Part shown: positions 1 through 6,500 of the stretch, in pieces | How positions within the stretch are numbered: position 1 is the first letter of the stretch | Layout: each line of letters begins with the position of its first letter | Assembly (NCBI GenBank): GCA_023412195.1 | Contig: JAEYNZ010000018.1 | Span: 1 to 39,959 of the forward strand | Direction: 5' to 3' | Source of the DNA: Bacteroidota bacterium | GTDB lineage: Bacteria; Bacteroidota; Bacteroidia; Bacteroidales; Prolixibacteraceae | DNA: 39,959 nt | Made by a program: the position numbers and the translations under genes | The notes under the pieces: generated by a model | The model's input: the letters and a program-made list of their open reading frames with translations, nothing else | Databases searched by the model: none | Told to the model about the DNA's origin: nothing

Positions 1-241
1 CTCTGGGCTCTGTCCCGGTGTTTAGGAGGAAGTTTTAACCGCAGAGGCGGAGAGGCGGAGAGGCGCAGAGAATTTTTGTGTTACTTTTCGTGCTCTTTTT
101 TGGTGCTATCGTGGTAAACTCAAATCGCTCCTTGCTCTTGCTCCCTGCACTCTGCTCTCTGCCGCCAGGCATGCAGGCATCAGGCACCCCAACAAAAAAC
201 TCCCATCAGGGCCGGTCTTTCTCCCAAATAATTCCTATCTT
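1..241. repeat. Repeat-rich, low-complexity intergenic region
   Basis: No gene is visible. Positions 41-70 hold short tandem GAGGCG/GGAGAGGC units, and 130-170 is CT-rich text built from CTCCCTGC and CTGCTCTCTG words. Similar text returns at 1140-1300. The stretch 22-48 (TTAGGAGGAAGTTTTAACCG, then CAGAGGC) recurs in reverse complement at 3283-3307. No promoter could be placed with confidence before the gene that follows. Confidence 0.6.
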
Positions 242-265
242 TTGTTGTTTATAAAAATCATGATC

Positions 266-1039
266 ATGAAACAAAATAAAAACCGGTTAATTATACTTTC
301 AGGGCCGTCGTGTGTGGGGAAAAGTCCGCTGGTAAAAACTTTTGCACGTTTTTATCCGGAACTTGACAGCAAGTTGCACCCGCTTGTCCTTTACAACAGC
401 CGCACTGCCCGTCCGGGAGAAACGGACGGCATCGACTACCATTTCAGGCCCCGTCATGAAATAGATAAGCTCAAGGAGCTGGAACGTTTTGTTGTAATGG
501 ATATCCGTGGCGACCTGCAGGCGCTTGATGTAAAGGAACTGACAGAAAACCTTGAGAAAAGTGATGTGCTGTTTGAAGGGAATCCTTTTACAGGCAGGAA
601 ATTGCAGACCCATCCGGCACTCGACGGTATCAACCGTCTGAGCATTTTCATGTCGCCGGTATCGATGGATGAGATCCAGTTTCTGAAAACAGCACAGCCT
701 GCGGTTTCACTCCCCGATTTCATTACAGATTTGATGCGCCATAAACTTCTTCGCCGCACCCGTAAACAAAAGGGCGAACTTTCACTGAAGGATCTTGAAA
801 ATATAGAAACCAGGGCTTCGAGCGCCTACAGGGAGCTTCAGAATGCCTGGCACTTCCAGTACATCATACCCAATCATGATGGCGAAGACAGTGAAAACTG
901 GGATGCATTTTATTATCCGCTGGGCGACGCCAGGAAATCATTGCTTGCCTATGTGGCCCTCCTGCAGGGCAACACCTCCAGGTATACCGAAGAGTGGAAT
1001 GAAGATATATTCCTTAGTCCGGCAAACGATCTGGAATAG
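266..1039 (+). CDS. Guanylate-kinase-like P-loop protein
   Basis: A 257-residue protein from the ATG at 266; an in-frame ATG at 260 is an alternative, and the frame stays open back to a TTG at 242. A Walker A motif GPSCVGKS lies at residues 13-20, where typical guanylate kinases read GPSGxGKS/T. The segment SRTARPGETDGIDYHF matches the family's GMP-binding TRxPRxGExDGxDYHF region. Guanylate kinases convert GMP and ATP to GDP and ADP in the cytoplasm. At 257 residues this protein is longer than the usual ~190-210, and from about residue 95 onward I recognise no standard lid or core motif. It may therefore be a paralogue rather than the essential gmk. It stands alone between repeat-rich spacers, with no operon partner. 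The fold assignment is fairly firm; the substrate is not known. Confidence 0.72.
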   Translation: MKQNKNRLIILSGPSCVGKSPLVKTFARFYPELDSKLHPLVLYNSRTARPGETDGIDYHFRPRHEIDKLKELERFVVMDIRGDLQALDVKELTENLEKSDVLFEGNPFTGRKLQTHPALDGINRLSIFMSPVSMDEIQFLKTAQPAVSLPDFITDLMRHKLLRRTRKQKGELSLKDLENIETRASSAYRELQNAWHFQYIIPNHDGEDSENWDAFYYPLGDARKSLLAYVALLQGNTSRYTEEWNEDIFLSPANDLE

Positions 1040-1383
1040 ACACCTCGATCGCGACTGAGACTGACTACTGAGCAGGTGGATCAGAGCCACCAGCTCAGCT
1101 TTTCTACTGAGCAGGTGGACTGGAGCTACCAGCTTTTTCTGGCGCTCTTTAGCTCCCTGCCCTTTGCTCTCAGTGCCCTCCGCACATTAATGTAAAATTA
1201 ACATTTGCCCCTTGTTCAAAATCAGATGAATACACCGGCCCTCCCGGTTATGCTCTGAGCTCCCTGCTCTGTGCTCTATCTCCGGTGTATTGTGCTCTCT
1301 GATTTTTGATTATATTTATAGAACAGTTTGAATGATGAGGAATTTTTGGGAAGTCATTGGAACTAAAACGGATTCAAAATGAA
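1040..1383. repeat. Intergenic region with two hairpin repeats and CT-rich text
   Basis: A 344-base spacer without a gene. It begins with two hairpin repeat units (1068-1137, listed separately). From about 1138 to 1305 it is CT-rich text resembling 130-170 (words such as GCTCCCTGC and GTGCTCT). I see no clear TAnnTTTG promoter box ahead of the next gene. Confidence 0.6.
1068..1137 (+). repeat. Two copies of a ~40-nt hairpin repeat
   Basis: The units start at 1068 and 1107. Each reads CTGAGC-A-GGTGG, a 7-nt loop, then the pairing arm with a second unpaired A. In the first, GGTGG pairs with CCACC. In the second, it pairs with CTACC through one G-U, and the outer arm decays into a T-run. The same element occurs four times at 3094-3229 in the same orientation. 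Confidence 0.85.
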
Positions 1384-2961
1384 ATGATGAAAGAAATATT
1401 TTTAATACTGATAGTGCACATATGCATATTTCTACATGCATCGGCAGGTATCCCGCAGCAAAAGGATTCGGTGGGTTATACCGAGTCTTTTGAGATCATT
1501 GCAAATCCGGAAAGAGGACTCCAGAAATATTCTATTACAAATGCCCTTTATGATACCAATCCCGGTTATTCGAATATCAACGAATCTGTAATCAGGGGGT
1601 GGCGGACAGGATCAGAAAAAGTGACTGTCATTTACAGGTATTTTATGTTGGATCTGTTTATGGGTACAGACATTTCACAGACCTGGTTAGACAACATCCA
1701 TTTGGATTTCAGCAGGATCAGGAATGCCGGGTTAAAGTGCATTGTACGGTTTGCCTATACACATAAAATATCCTCATCACCACAACAACCGGATAAATCA
1801 CAGATACTGGCGCATATCAGTCAGCTGGCACCTGTACTGAAAAAAAATCAGGATGTTATACTTTCGCACCAGGCAGGTTTTATTGGGACCTGGGGGGAGT
1901 GGTACTATACAAATTCTGCGGAATTTGGGTCTGAAGGCAACATCAGTTCAGCCCAATGGCAAAACAGGAAAGAGATTGTGGATGCCATGCTGGATGCAAC
2001 ACCTGACGGAATACCTTTACAGGTACGTTATCCTGCAATAAAAAAAACCTTGTATGGAAATTCACAGTTAGATAAGAGTTCGGCTTATCAACATACACCG
2101 AATGCCCGGATTGGCTTCTTTAATGATGCTTTCCTGAATAACTGGGGTGATATGGGTACATATGGGGTAAGCAGTCAGAATCAAAACCCTGTTGGAACGG
2201 CCGATTTTAATTATTTATCCAATGAAACCAAATATACCATAATGACAGGCGAAACCAATGGGGTGAATGTTCCGAGAACCAATGGAGGAAACGCTGTTTA
2301 TGAAATGGATTTAACCAACTGGACGACCTTAAACAGGGATTATTTCACGCAGAACTGGACAAACTGGATAAATTCAGGGCACTACAATGAAATCCTCTGC
2401 CGGCTGGGTTACAGGTTTGTCCTGCGCAACAGCACCTTTGTGATGAATGACCATGAACTGACCGTCGGGATCCAAATCGACAATGTCGGTTTTGCACGAC
2501 CATCAAAATACAGGGTGGCATACCTTGTACTTCAAAATACTTCAACAGATTCAATTCATTCTTTTTTGTTGGACACGGATATCCGGACCTGGGAAACATC
2601 TGTTGACATCAGCCAGGATTTTGATCTTTCAGGATTGCCGGAGGGGTCCTATTACAGCTATCTGCATTTACCGGATACAAGCCCGGCCATCAGGGACAGA
2701 CCGGAATATTCAGTGCGTTTTGCAAATGTTGACCTGTGGGAAAGTACTTCCGGGTTCAACCGGCTGAACCAGACAGTAGATATTACAGCTATGACTTCAA
2801 ATAAAGCCAGGGTATGGCATCAGGATATCATGGTATATCCCAATCCTGCGGAGCGATATCTTTTTATTAAGAATCCGGGCATCAGCGGCCCTTTTACAGT
2901 TACCGCACTAAACCAGGATGGGAAGGTCATTGGTAGGAGAAATATGAACGGAACCGTTTAG
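1384..2961 (+). CDS. DUF4874/DUF4832 secreted protein, amber codon in T9SS sorting domain
   Basis: A secreted protein of 525 residues as read to the TAG at 2959. The chosen start is ATG 1384 (1387 is equally possible); it gives a signal peptide with a hydrophobic core (EIFLILIVHICIFLHASAG). The motif NPERGLQ near the mature N-terminus, the segment VIYRYFMLDLF, and GFIGTWGEWYY are typical of DUF4874 followed by DUF4832, a glycoside-hydrolase-like pair of unproven activity. The C-terminus enters a type IX sorting domain (VYPNPAERYLFIKN..., GPFTVTALNQDGKVI) and is then stopped by TAG. The same frame continues for 37 more codons with the rest of that domain (see next entry). As read, the product would be exported by Sec but lack a complete T9SS signal. 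A recent nonsense mutation, a sequencing error or readthrough are all possible. Confidence 0.8.
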   Translation: MMKEIFLILIVHICIFLHASAGIPQQKDSVGYTESFEIIANPERGLQKYSITNALYDTNPGYSNINESVIRGWRTGSEKVTVIYRYFMLDLFMGTDISQTWLDNIHLDFSRIRNAGLKCIVRFAYTHKISSSPQQPDKSQILAHISQLAPVLKKNQDVILSHQAGFIGTWGEWYYTNSAEFGSEGNISSAQWQNRKEIVDAMLDATPDGIPLQVRYPAIKKTLYGNSQLDKSSAYQHTPNARIGFFNDAFLNNWGDMGTYGVSSQNQNPVGTADFNYLSNETKYTIMTGETNGVNVPRTNGGNAVYEMDLTNWTTLNRDYFTQNWTNWINSGHYNEILCRLGYRFVLRNSTFVMNDHELTVGIQIDNVGFARPSKYRVAYLVLQNTSTDSIHSFLLDTDIRTWETSVDISQDFDLSGLPEGSYYSYLHLPDTSPAIRDRPEYSVRFANVDLWESTSGFNRLNQTVDITAMTSNKARVWHQDIMVYPNPAERYLFIKNPGISGPFTVTALNQDGKVIGRRNMNGTV

Positions 2962-3075
2962 TCGGGTGGTGACTTACGGATTAACATTTCAGATTTTCCC
3001 ACTGGAATCTACCTTTTGACAATCAGGCACGCCAACAGCATCATGACAACAAAAGTTATTAAAAGAGAGGTTTGA
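2962..3075 (+). pseudogene. In-frame remainder of the T9SS sorting domain after the amber codon
   Basis: Directly after the TAG at 2959-2961, and in the same frame, 37 codons run to a TGA at 3073-3075. They encode ISDFPTGIYLLTI followed by a TTKVIKREV end, the classic terminal strand pair of a type A T9SS sorting domain. The full-length product would be 563 codons including the amber position. Because no frame change is needed, a single base substitution in the TAG would restore the complete protein. Confidence 0.8.
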
Positions 3076-3444
3076 ACCGTTGGGTTACGAAGAACTGAGC
3101 AGATGACCTGGCTAAGAACTGAGCAGGTGAACAGAAGTCACCAGCTTAGCTTTAGGAACTGAGCAGGTGAACAGAAGTCATCAGCTCAGCTTTAGGAACT
3201 GAGCAGGTGACCTGGAGTCACCAGCTCAGCCTTACCGGGAGAAAGTGCTGCAGATGTGCCTGCAGTTTGTAGTCTCTGAATGCCTTTGCGGTTAAAACTC
3301 CTCCTAACCACCGAAAGGTAGGCCCACTCATCATTTTAGCTTGTTACTTGTGTGTATTGCAGCTTGAAGCTTGCGGCTTGCAGCTTCATAAAAAATGGTT
3401 GTTCCAAAGATTTCATTTCTTTTAAACAACCACTTTTTGAAGGG
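3076..3444. other. Gene-free spacer with repeats
   Basis: Besides the hairpin array, this spacer holds an inverted copy (3283-3307) of the sequence at 22-48. It also holds an AGCTTG-rich imperfect repeat at 3359-3387 (GCAGCTTGAAGCTTGCGGCT and on). No coding region was found. Confidence 0.6.
3094..3229 (+). repeat. Tandem array of hairpin repeats, 40-nt period
   Basis: Three full units start at 3119, 3159 and 3199, exactly 40 bases apart, and a shortened unit lies at 3094-3115. Each full unit is CTGAGC-A-GGTGA, a 7-nt loop, then TCAYC-A-GCTYAG: an 11-bp stem interrupted by a conserved A-A mismatch. Differences between units keep the stem paired, by G-U wobble here and by a full G-C for A-T swap relative to the copy at 1068. 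Linkers are about 9 nt (such as CTTTAGGAA). No unique spacers are present, so this is not a CRISPR array. Confidence 0.9.
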
Positions 3445-3526
3445 TGGGGAGAGGAGGATTCGAACCTCCGAAGGCTTTGCCAATAGATTTACAGTCTACC
3501 CCATTTGACCGCTCTGGAATCTCCCC
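3445..3526 (-). tRNA. tRNA-Tyr (anticodon GTA)
   Basis: An 82-nt class II tRNA on the minus strand. Acceptor arm GGGGAGA pairs with TCTCCCC, and the discriminator is A. The anticodon loop CTGTAAA gives GTA between AGA and TCT. The long variable arm folds as GGC-AAA-GCC, and the T arm is GGAGG-TTCGAAT-CCTCC. CCA is not encoded. It follows tRNA-Thr by 58 nt and is probably co-transcribed with it. Confidence 0.95.
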
Positions 3527-3584
3527 CTTTTTAGTTATGAAATAATAGCTGATATTAAACCAGATCATTCATTAACTTAACTGA

Positions 3585-3658
3585 GCCGGATGTCAGATTC
3601 GAACTGACGACCCCGAGATTACAAATCACGTGCTCTGGCCAACTGAGCTAATCCGGCT
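3585..3658 (-). tRNA. tRNA-Thr (anticodon TGT)
   Basis: A 74-nt tRNA on the minus strand. Acceptor GCCGGAT pairs with ATCCGGC, with discriminator T. The D arm is GCTC...GAGC. The anticodon loop TTTGTAA gives TGT. The anticodon stem CGTGA/TCTCG contains one central T-T mismatch. The T arm GTCAG-TTCGAAT-CTGAC is intact. CCA is not encoded. Confidence 0.94.
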
Positions 3659-3705
3659 GGTATTTTTCACTATTTTCAGAACGTTTGCTGCTCAAAACAG
3701 CGGCG

Positions 3706-3736
3706 CAAAGTAAAGAATTAATTTTTTATTCTGCAA
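3706..3736 (-). promoter_or_regulatory. Promoter for the tRNA-Thr/tRNA-Tyr transcript
   Basis: On the minus strand a TTG (3736-3734) is followed after exactly 20 nt by TTACTTTG (3713-3706). This is one base from the Bacteroidota TAnnTTTG box, at the normal -33/-7 spacing. Transcription would begin near 3700, about 40 nt before tRNA-Thr. Confidence 0.55.
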
Positions 3737-3758
3737 GCCTTTTTTTTATCTTTATTTT

Positions 3759-3780
3759 ACTTTTTTGATCAAAAAAAAGT
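3759..3780 (-). terminator. Possible terminator after the SRP RNA
   Basis: A nearly perfect palindrome, ACTTTTTTGATCAAAAAAAA with GT after it, lies directly at the 3' side of the SRP RNA on the minus strand. T-rich sequence follows it in that direction (3730-3750). The stem is AT-only apart from its ends, so the call is tentative. Confidence 0.35.
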
Positions 3781-3876
3781 GGGTAAGCTACCTGCGTCGC
3801 ACCGCTCAACCACCTACCCTTGCTGCCTTCCGACCCTGGGGGGATTCAGCAGGAGCTGGTCGCACAGGACTTACCC
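3781..3876 (-). ncRNA. ffs: Signal recognition particle 4.5S RNA (small bacterial type)
   Basis: About 96 nt on the minus strand. The ends pair (CTTACCC is complementary to GGGTAAG), and the conserved domain IV is clear: CCTGCTGAATCCCCCCAGGG, then TCGGAAGGCAGCAAGGG, which contains the GGAA tetraloop and the internal loops that bind Ffh. It forms the RNA core of the signal recognition particle, which targets membrane proteins co-translationally. It has its own promoter 5 nt upstream and lies next to two tRNA genes. Confidence 0.95.
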
Positions 3877-3880
3877 GGCG

Positions 3881-3911
3881 CAAAAGTAGATAATTTTTAC
3901 TTTCCCGGCAA
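3881..3911 (-). promoter_or_regulatory. Bacteroidota-type promoter of the SRP RNA
   Basis: On the minus strand TTG (3911-3909) is followed after 20 nt by TACTTTTG (3888-3881), a perfect TAnnTTTG -7 box at the standard spacing. It ends 4 nt before the predicted SRP RNA 5' end at 3876, which is where transcription should start. This is the best-supported promoter in the window. Confidence 0.75.
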
Positions 3912-3930
3912 CTTTCAGATCATAAAAACA

Positions 3931-3938
3931 TATATTTG
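3931..3938 (+). promoter_or_regulatory. -7 box for the DUF4199 gene
   Basis: TATATTTG matches TAnnTTTG and lies 33 nt before the ATG at 3972. No TTG stands at the expected -33 position, which falls inside the divergent SRP promoter, so the two promoters would share DNA. Confidence 0.4.
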
Positions 3939-3971
3939 TAACAGTTTTACCTGATACTAAATATTAACATT

Positions 3972-4499
3972 ATGGAACAACAACATGTATCCCTCTGGAA
4001 ATCATCCCTTACATACGGCCTCTTTTTGGGAATAGCCCTCGTTCTTGTCTCTGTTATTTTTTATGCAACAGGGAACACTTTTGCTCGTTCAGCCCAGTTT
4101 ATCAGTTATGCTGTTATGATTGCGGGGATCGTCATTGCCCAGCTGCAGTACCGCAAGGCTCTGGGAAATGTAATGACTTACGGTCAGGCGCTGGGAGTTG
4201 GTGTTCTTACCATGCTTTTTGCTTCGGTGATTACCGGATTCTTTACCTACCTGCTGTATGCGATCATCGATCCTTCTCTGCAGGAACAACTGAGGCTTTC
4301 GATCGAAGAGCAGATTGTAAAACAGGGAAGGGTGCCTGAAGACCAGATTGACACTGCAGTGGAAATGGCTTCAAAGTTTCAGAACCCCGCCATGATGTTC
4401 TTCATGGGCATTTTTGGAGGCACATTTATCGGGTTAATCATTTCACTTTTGACTTCAATTTTTACCCAGCGGAAACCGTCGGTTGATTTTGAAGAGTAA
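3972..4499 (+). CDS. DUF4199 integral membrane protein
   Basis: A 175-residue membrane protein. Four hydrophobic segments are visible at about residues 13-33, 40-58, 70-95 and 137-160. The segment between the last two (about 98-133) is charged and predicted soluble. The pattern and motifs (MTYGQALGVGVL in the third helix region, then FFMGIFGGTFIGLIISLL) fit DUF4199, a family common in Bacteroidota with no assigned function. The gene sits 20 nt before a family 2 glycosyltransferase, a pairing I recall from this phylum, so a role linked to lipid-linked sugar transfer is possible but unproven. Confidence 0.85.
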   Translation: MEQQHVSLWKSSLTYGLFLGIALVLVSVIFYATGNTFARSAQFISYAVMIAGIVIAQLQYRKALGNVMTYGQALGVGVLTMLFASVITGFFTYLLYAIIDPSLQEQLRLSIEEQIVKQGRVPEDQIDTAVEMASKFQNPAMMFFMGIFGGTFIGLIISLLTSIFTQRKPSVDFEE

Positions 4500-4519
4500 A
4501 AGAATATAATAATTAGCGG

Positions 4520-5476
4520 ATGGACATTTCCATAGTAATCCCTTTGTTTAATGAAGAAGAATCATTGCCTGAACTGGCTGCCTGGATTGAGCGGGTTATG
4601 GAAGCCCACGGCTTCAGCTATGAGGTGATCATGATTGACGACGGCAGCCAGGATCATTCGTGGGAAGTAATCCGGCAGCTAAAGCAGAAGAATCCAAAAA
4701 TAAAGGGTATCAGGTTCCGGCGTAATTATGGCAAATCGGCTGCGCTTTATTGTGGATTTGATGCCGTAAAGGGAGATGTTGTTGTAACTATGGATGCCGA
4801 CCTGCAGGACAGTCCGGATGAGATTCCTGAACTTTACAGAATGATCAGGGAGGATGGATATGACCTGGTTTCCGGATGGAAAAAGAAGCGGCACGATCCG
4901 CTGTTTTCAAAAAACCTTCCCAGCAAGTTTTACAACTGGACCTCCCGCCTGATGACCGGCATAAAAATTCATGACATGAACTGCGGGCTGAAGGGTTACC
5001 GTAAAAATGTGATTAAAAGCATTGAGGTATATGGTGAAATGCACCGTTACATCCCTGTACTTGCCAAATGGGCAGGATATAATAAGATTGGTGAGAAAGT
5101 GGTGGTGCACAGTGAACGAAAGTACGGGGTTACAAAATTTGGTATGGAAAGGTTTATTCGGGGCCCTCTCGATTTGCTTTCTGTGATGTTTATTTCGCGT
5201 TTTGTAAAACGCCCTATGCATTTTTTCGGAGTGCTTGGCATTTTGATGATCATAGTTGGCCTTGCGGCTGCTGCATGGATTGGCATCGAAAAAATCATCC
5301 AGCTCAGGCATGGCATTGTAGGAAACCTGATCACCAACAGCCCCTACTTCTATATTGCGCTCACTTCAATGATTATCGGTGCCCAATTTTTTCTTGCCGG
5401 ATTCCTGGGTGAACTTGTTTCCAGAAGTGCTACTGAAAGGAACAAATACCTGATTGACGAATCGCTGCTCGATTAA
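4520..5476 (+). CDS. Family 2 glycosyltransferase, polyprenyl-phosphate sugar type
   Basis: A 318-residue inner-membrane glycosyltransferase. The N-terminal GT-A domain begins MDISIVIPLFNEEESL, carries IDDGS in the nucleotide-binding region, and has the metal-binding motif DADLQD at about residues 93-98. Two C-terminal transmembrane helices (about 233-258 and 275-300) place it with the DPM1/GtrB/ArnC-like enzymes, which move a sugar from a nucleotide donor to polyprenyl phosphate on the cytoplasmic face. The donor sugar cannot be told from sequence. It follows the DUF4199 gene closely and converges with the flavoprotein gene downstream, 31 nt away. Family confidence is high; the specific reaction is inferred. 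Confidence 0.9.
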   Translation: MDISIVIPLFNEEESLPELAAWIERVMEAHGFSYEVIMIDDGSQDHSWEVIRQLKQKNPKIKGIRFRRNYGKSAALYCGFDAVKGDVVVTMDADLQDSPDEIPELYRMIREDGYDLVSGWKKKRHDPLFSKNLPSKFYNWTSRLMTGIKIHDMNCGLKGYRKNVIKSIEVYGEMHRYIPVLAKWAGYNKIGEKVVVHSERKYGVTKFGMERFIRGPLDLLSVMFISRFVKRPMHFFGVLGILMIIVGLAAAAWIGIEKIIQLRHGIVGNLITNSPYFYIALTSMIIGAQFFLAGFLGELVSRSATERNKYLIDESLLD

Positions 5477-5507
5477 TCTCCTGCTTTTTTTCCTTAAACT
5501 CGATGTT

Positions 5508-6464
5508 TCATCTGAATAAAAACCTGCCATGTTGCTGAACCTGGCTTAAAGCATCATTATAGTCCAGTAACAGGCTCTTCATGATAGTATTCACTGGCAA
5601 CACCCGGTTGATTTGAGCGGATACCTGTCCGATTTCAAGTTCACCCTCTTCAAGATCACCTTCAAAAATCCCTTTTTTTGCACGACCTCTCCCCAGCAGG
5701 TTTAAAAGCTCTTCTGCTGAGGCGCCCGATTGTTCAGCCTGTTTCACCTGTTCAAAAAAATGATTTTTCACCAGTCTGACTGGGGCCAGTTTTTTTAGGG
5801 AAAGCTGGGTATCGCCTTCTTTAAGTTCAGTTACCAATTTCTTAAAATCAGGGTGAGCAGAAGATTCTTCCGAGGCGGCAAACAAAGAACCGATCTGTAC
5901 TCCGTCAGCACCGAGTACCATTGCTGCCAGCATGGCTTTGCCAGAGGCTATGCCGCCTGCTGCCAGCAATGGCAATTCTGTCACATATCTCACTGAAGGA
6001 ATAAGTGCCAGGGTAGTGGTTTCTTCTCTCCCGTTATGACCTCCTGCCTCAAATCCTTCCGCAACGATGGCATCAACTCCTGCAGCTTCGCTTTTTATTG
6101 CAAAAGCTGAGCTGGAAACCACATGTGCCACTGTTATGCCATGGTCCTTGAGCCATGAAGTCCATTTGGCAGGGCTCCCTGCGGATGTAAATACAACAGG
6201 CACCTTATGCCTCACAATAATCTGCATGACTTTTTCTGCATCAGGATAGAGCAGCGGGACGTTAACGCCAAAAGGATTATTGGTGGATTCTTTGATCTTG
6301 ATGATATGTGCTTCAAGAGTGTCAGGGTACATGGAACCTGCACCAATGAGACCAAGCCCTCCGGCATTGCTGACTGCCGATGCAAGCCGCCATCCTGAAC
6401 ACCAGACCATCCCTCCCTGGATGACAGGTACCTTTATCCTGAACAATTCACAAATCCTGTTCAT
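5508..6464 (-). CDS. NMO/FabK-like FMN flavoprotein (nitronate monooxygenase family)
   Basis: A 318-residue TIM-barrel flavoprotein. IQGGMVWCSGWRLASAVSNA at the start, GGLGLIGAGS, and the motif EGFEAGGHNG with its conserved His are shared by nitronate monooxygenase and the enoyl-ACP reductase FabK. LLAAGGIASGKAMLAAMVLGADGVQIGSLF forms the FMN phosphate-binding end. NMO oxidises nitronates; FabK reduces trans-2-enoyl-ACP with NAD(P)H in fatty acid synthesis. Sequence alone does not separate them here, and no fatty acid genes are adjacent. It is the third gene of a minus-strand run folP-cdaA-this gene, 36 nt after the cdaA stop, so it is probably co-transcribed. Confidence 0.82.
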   Translation of the reverse strand: MNRICELFRIKVPVIQGGMVWCSGWRLASAVSNAGGLGLIGAGSMYPDTLEAHIIKIKESTNNPFGVNVPLLYPDAEKVMQIIVRHKVPVVFTSAGSPAKWTSWLKDHGITVAHVVSSSAFAIKSEAAGVDAIVAEGFEAGGHNGREETTTLALIPSVRYVTELPLLAAGGIASGKAMLAAMVLGADGVQIGSLFAASEESSAHPDFKKLVTELKEGDTQLSLKKLAPVRLVKNHFFEQVKQAEQSGASAEELLNLLGRGRAKKGIFEGDLEEGELEIGQVSAQINRVLPVNTIMKSLLLDYNDALSQVQQHGRFLFR

Positions 6465-6500
6465 ATGATTTTCTTTAGTGCAACAACTGAGGGTTCTGTT

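Noticed and set aside
2959..2961. Genome-wide recoding of TAG as a sense codon
   Set aside because: Other genes in the window end properly at TAG, for example at 1037-1039, 15415-15417 and 38180-38182, so TAG is used as a stop.
3094..3229. Regularly spaced repeats considered as a CRISPR array
   Set aside because: Almost the whole 40-base period is repeated; there are no unique 25-40-base spacers and no cas genes nearby.
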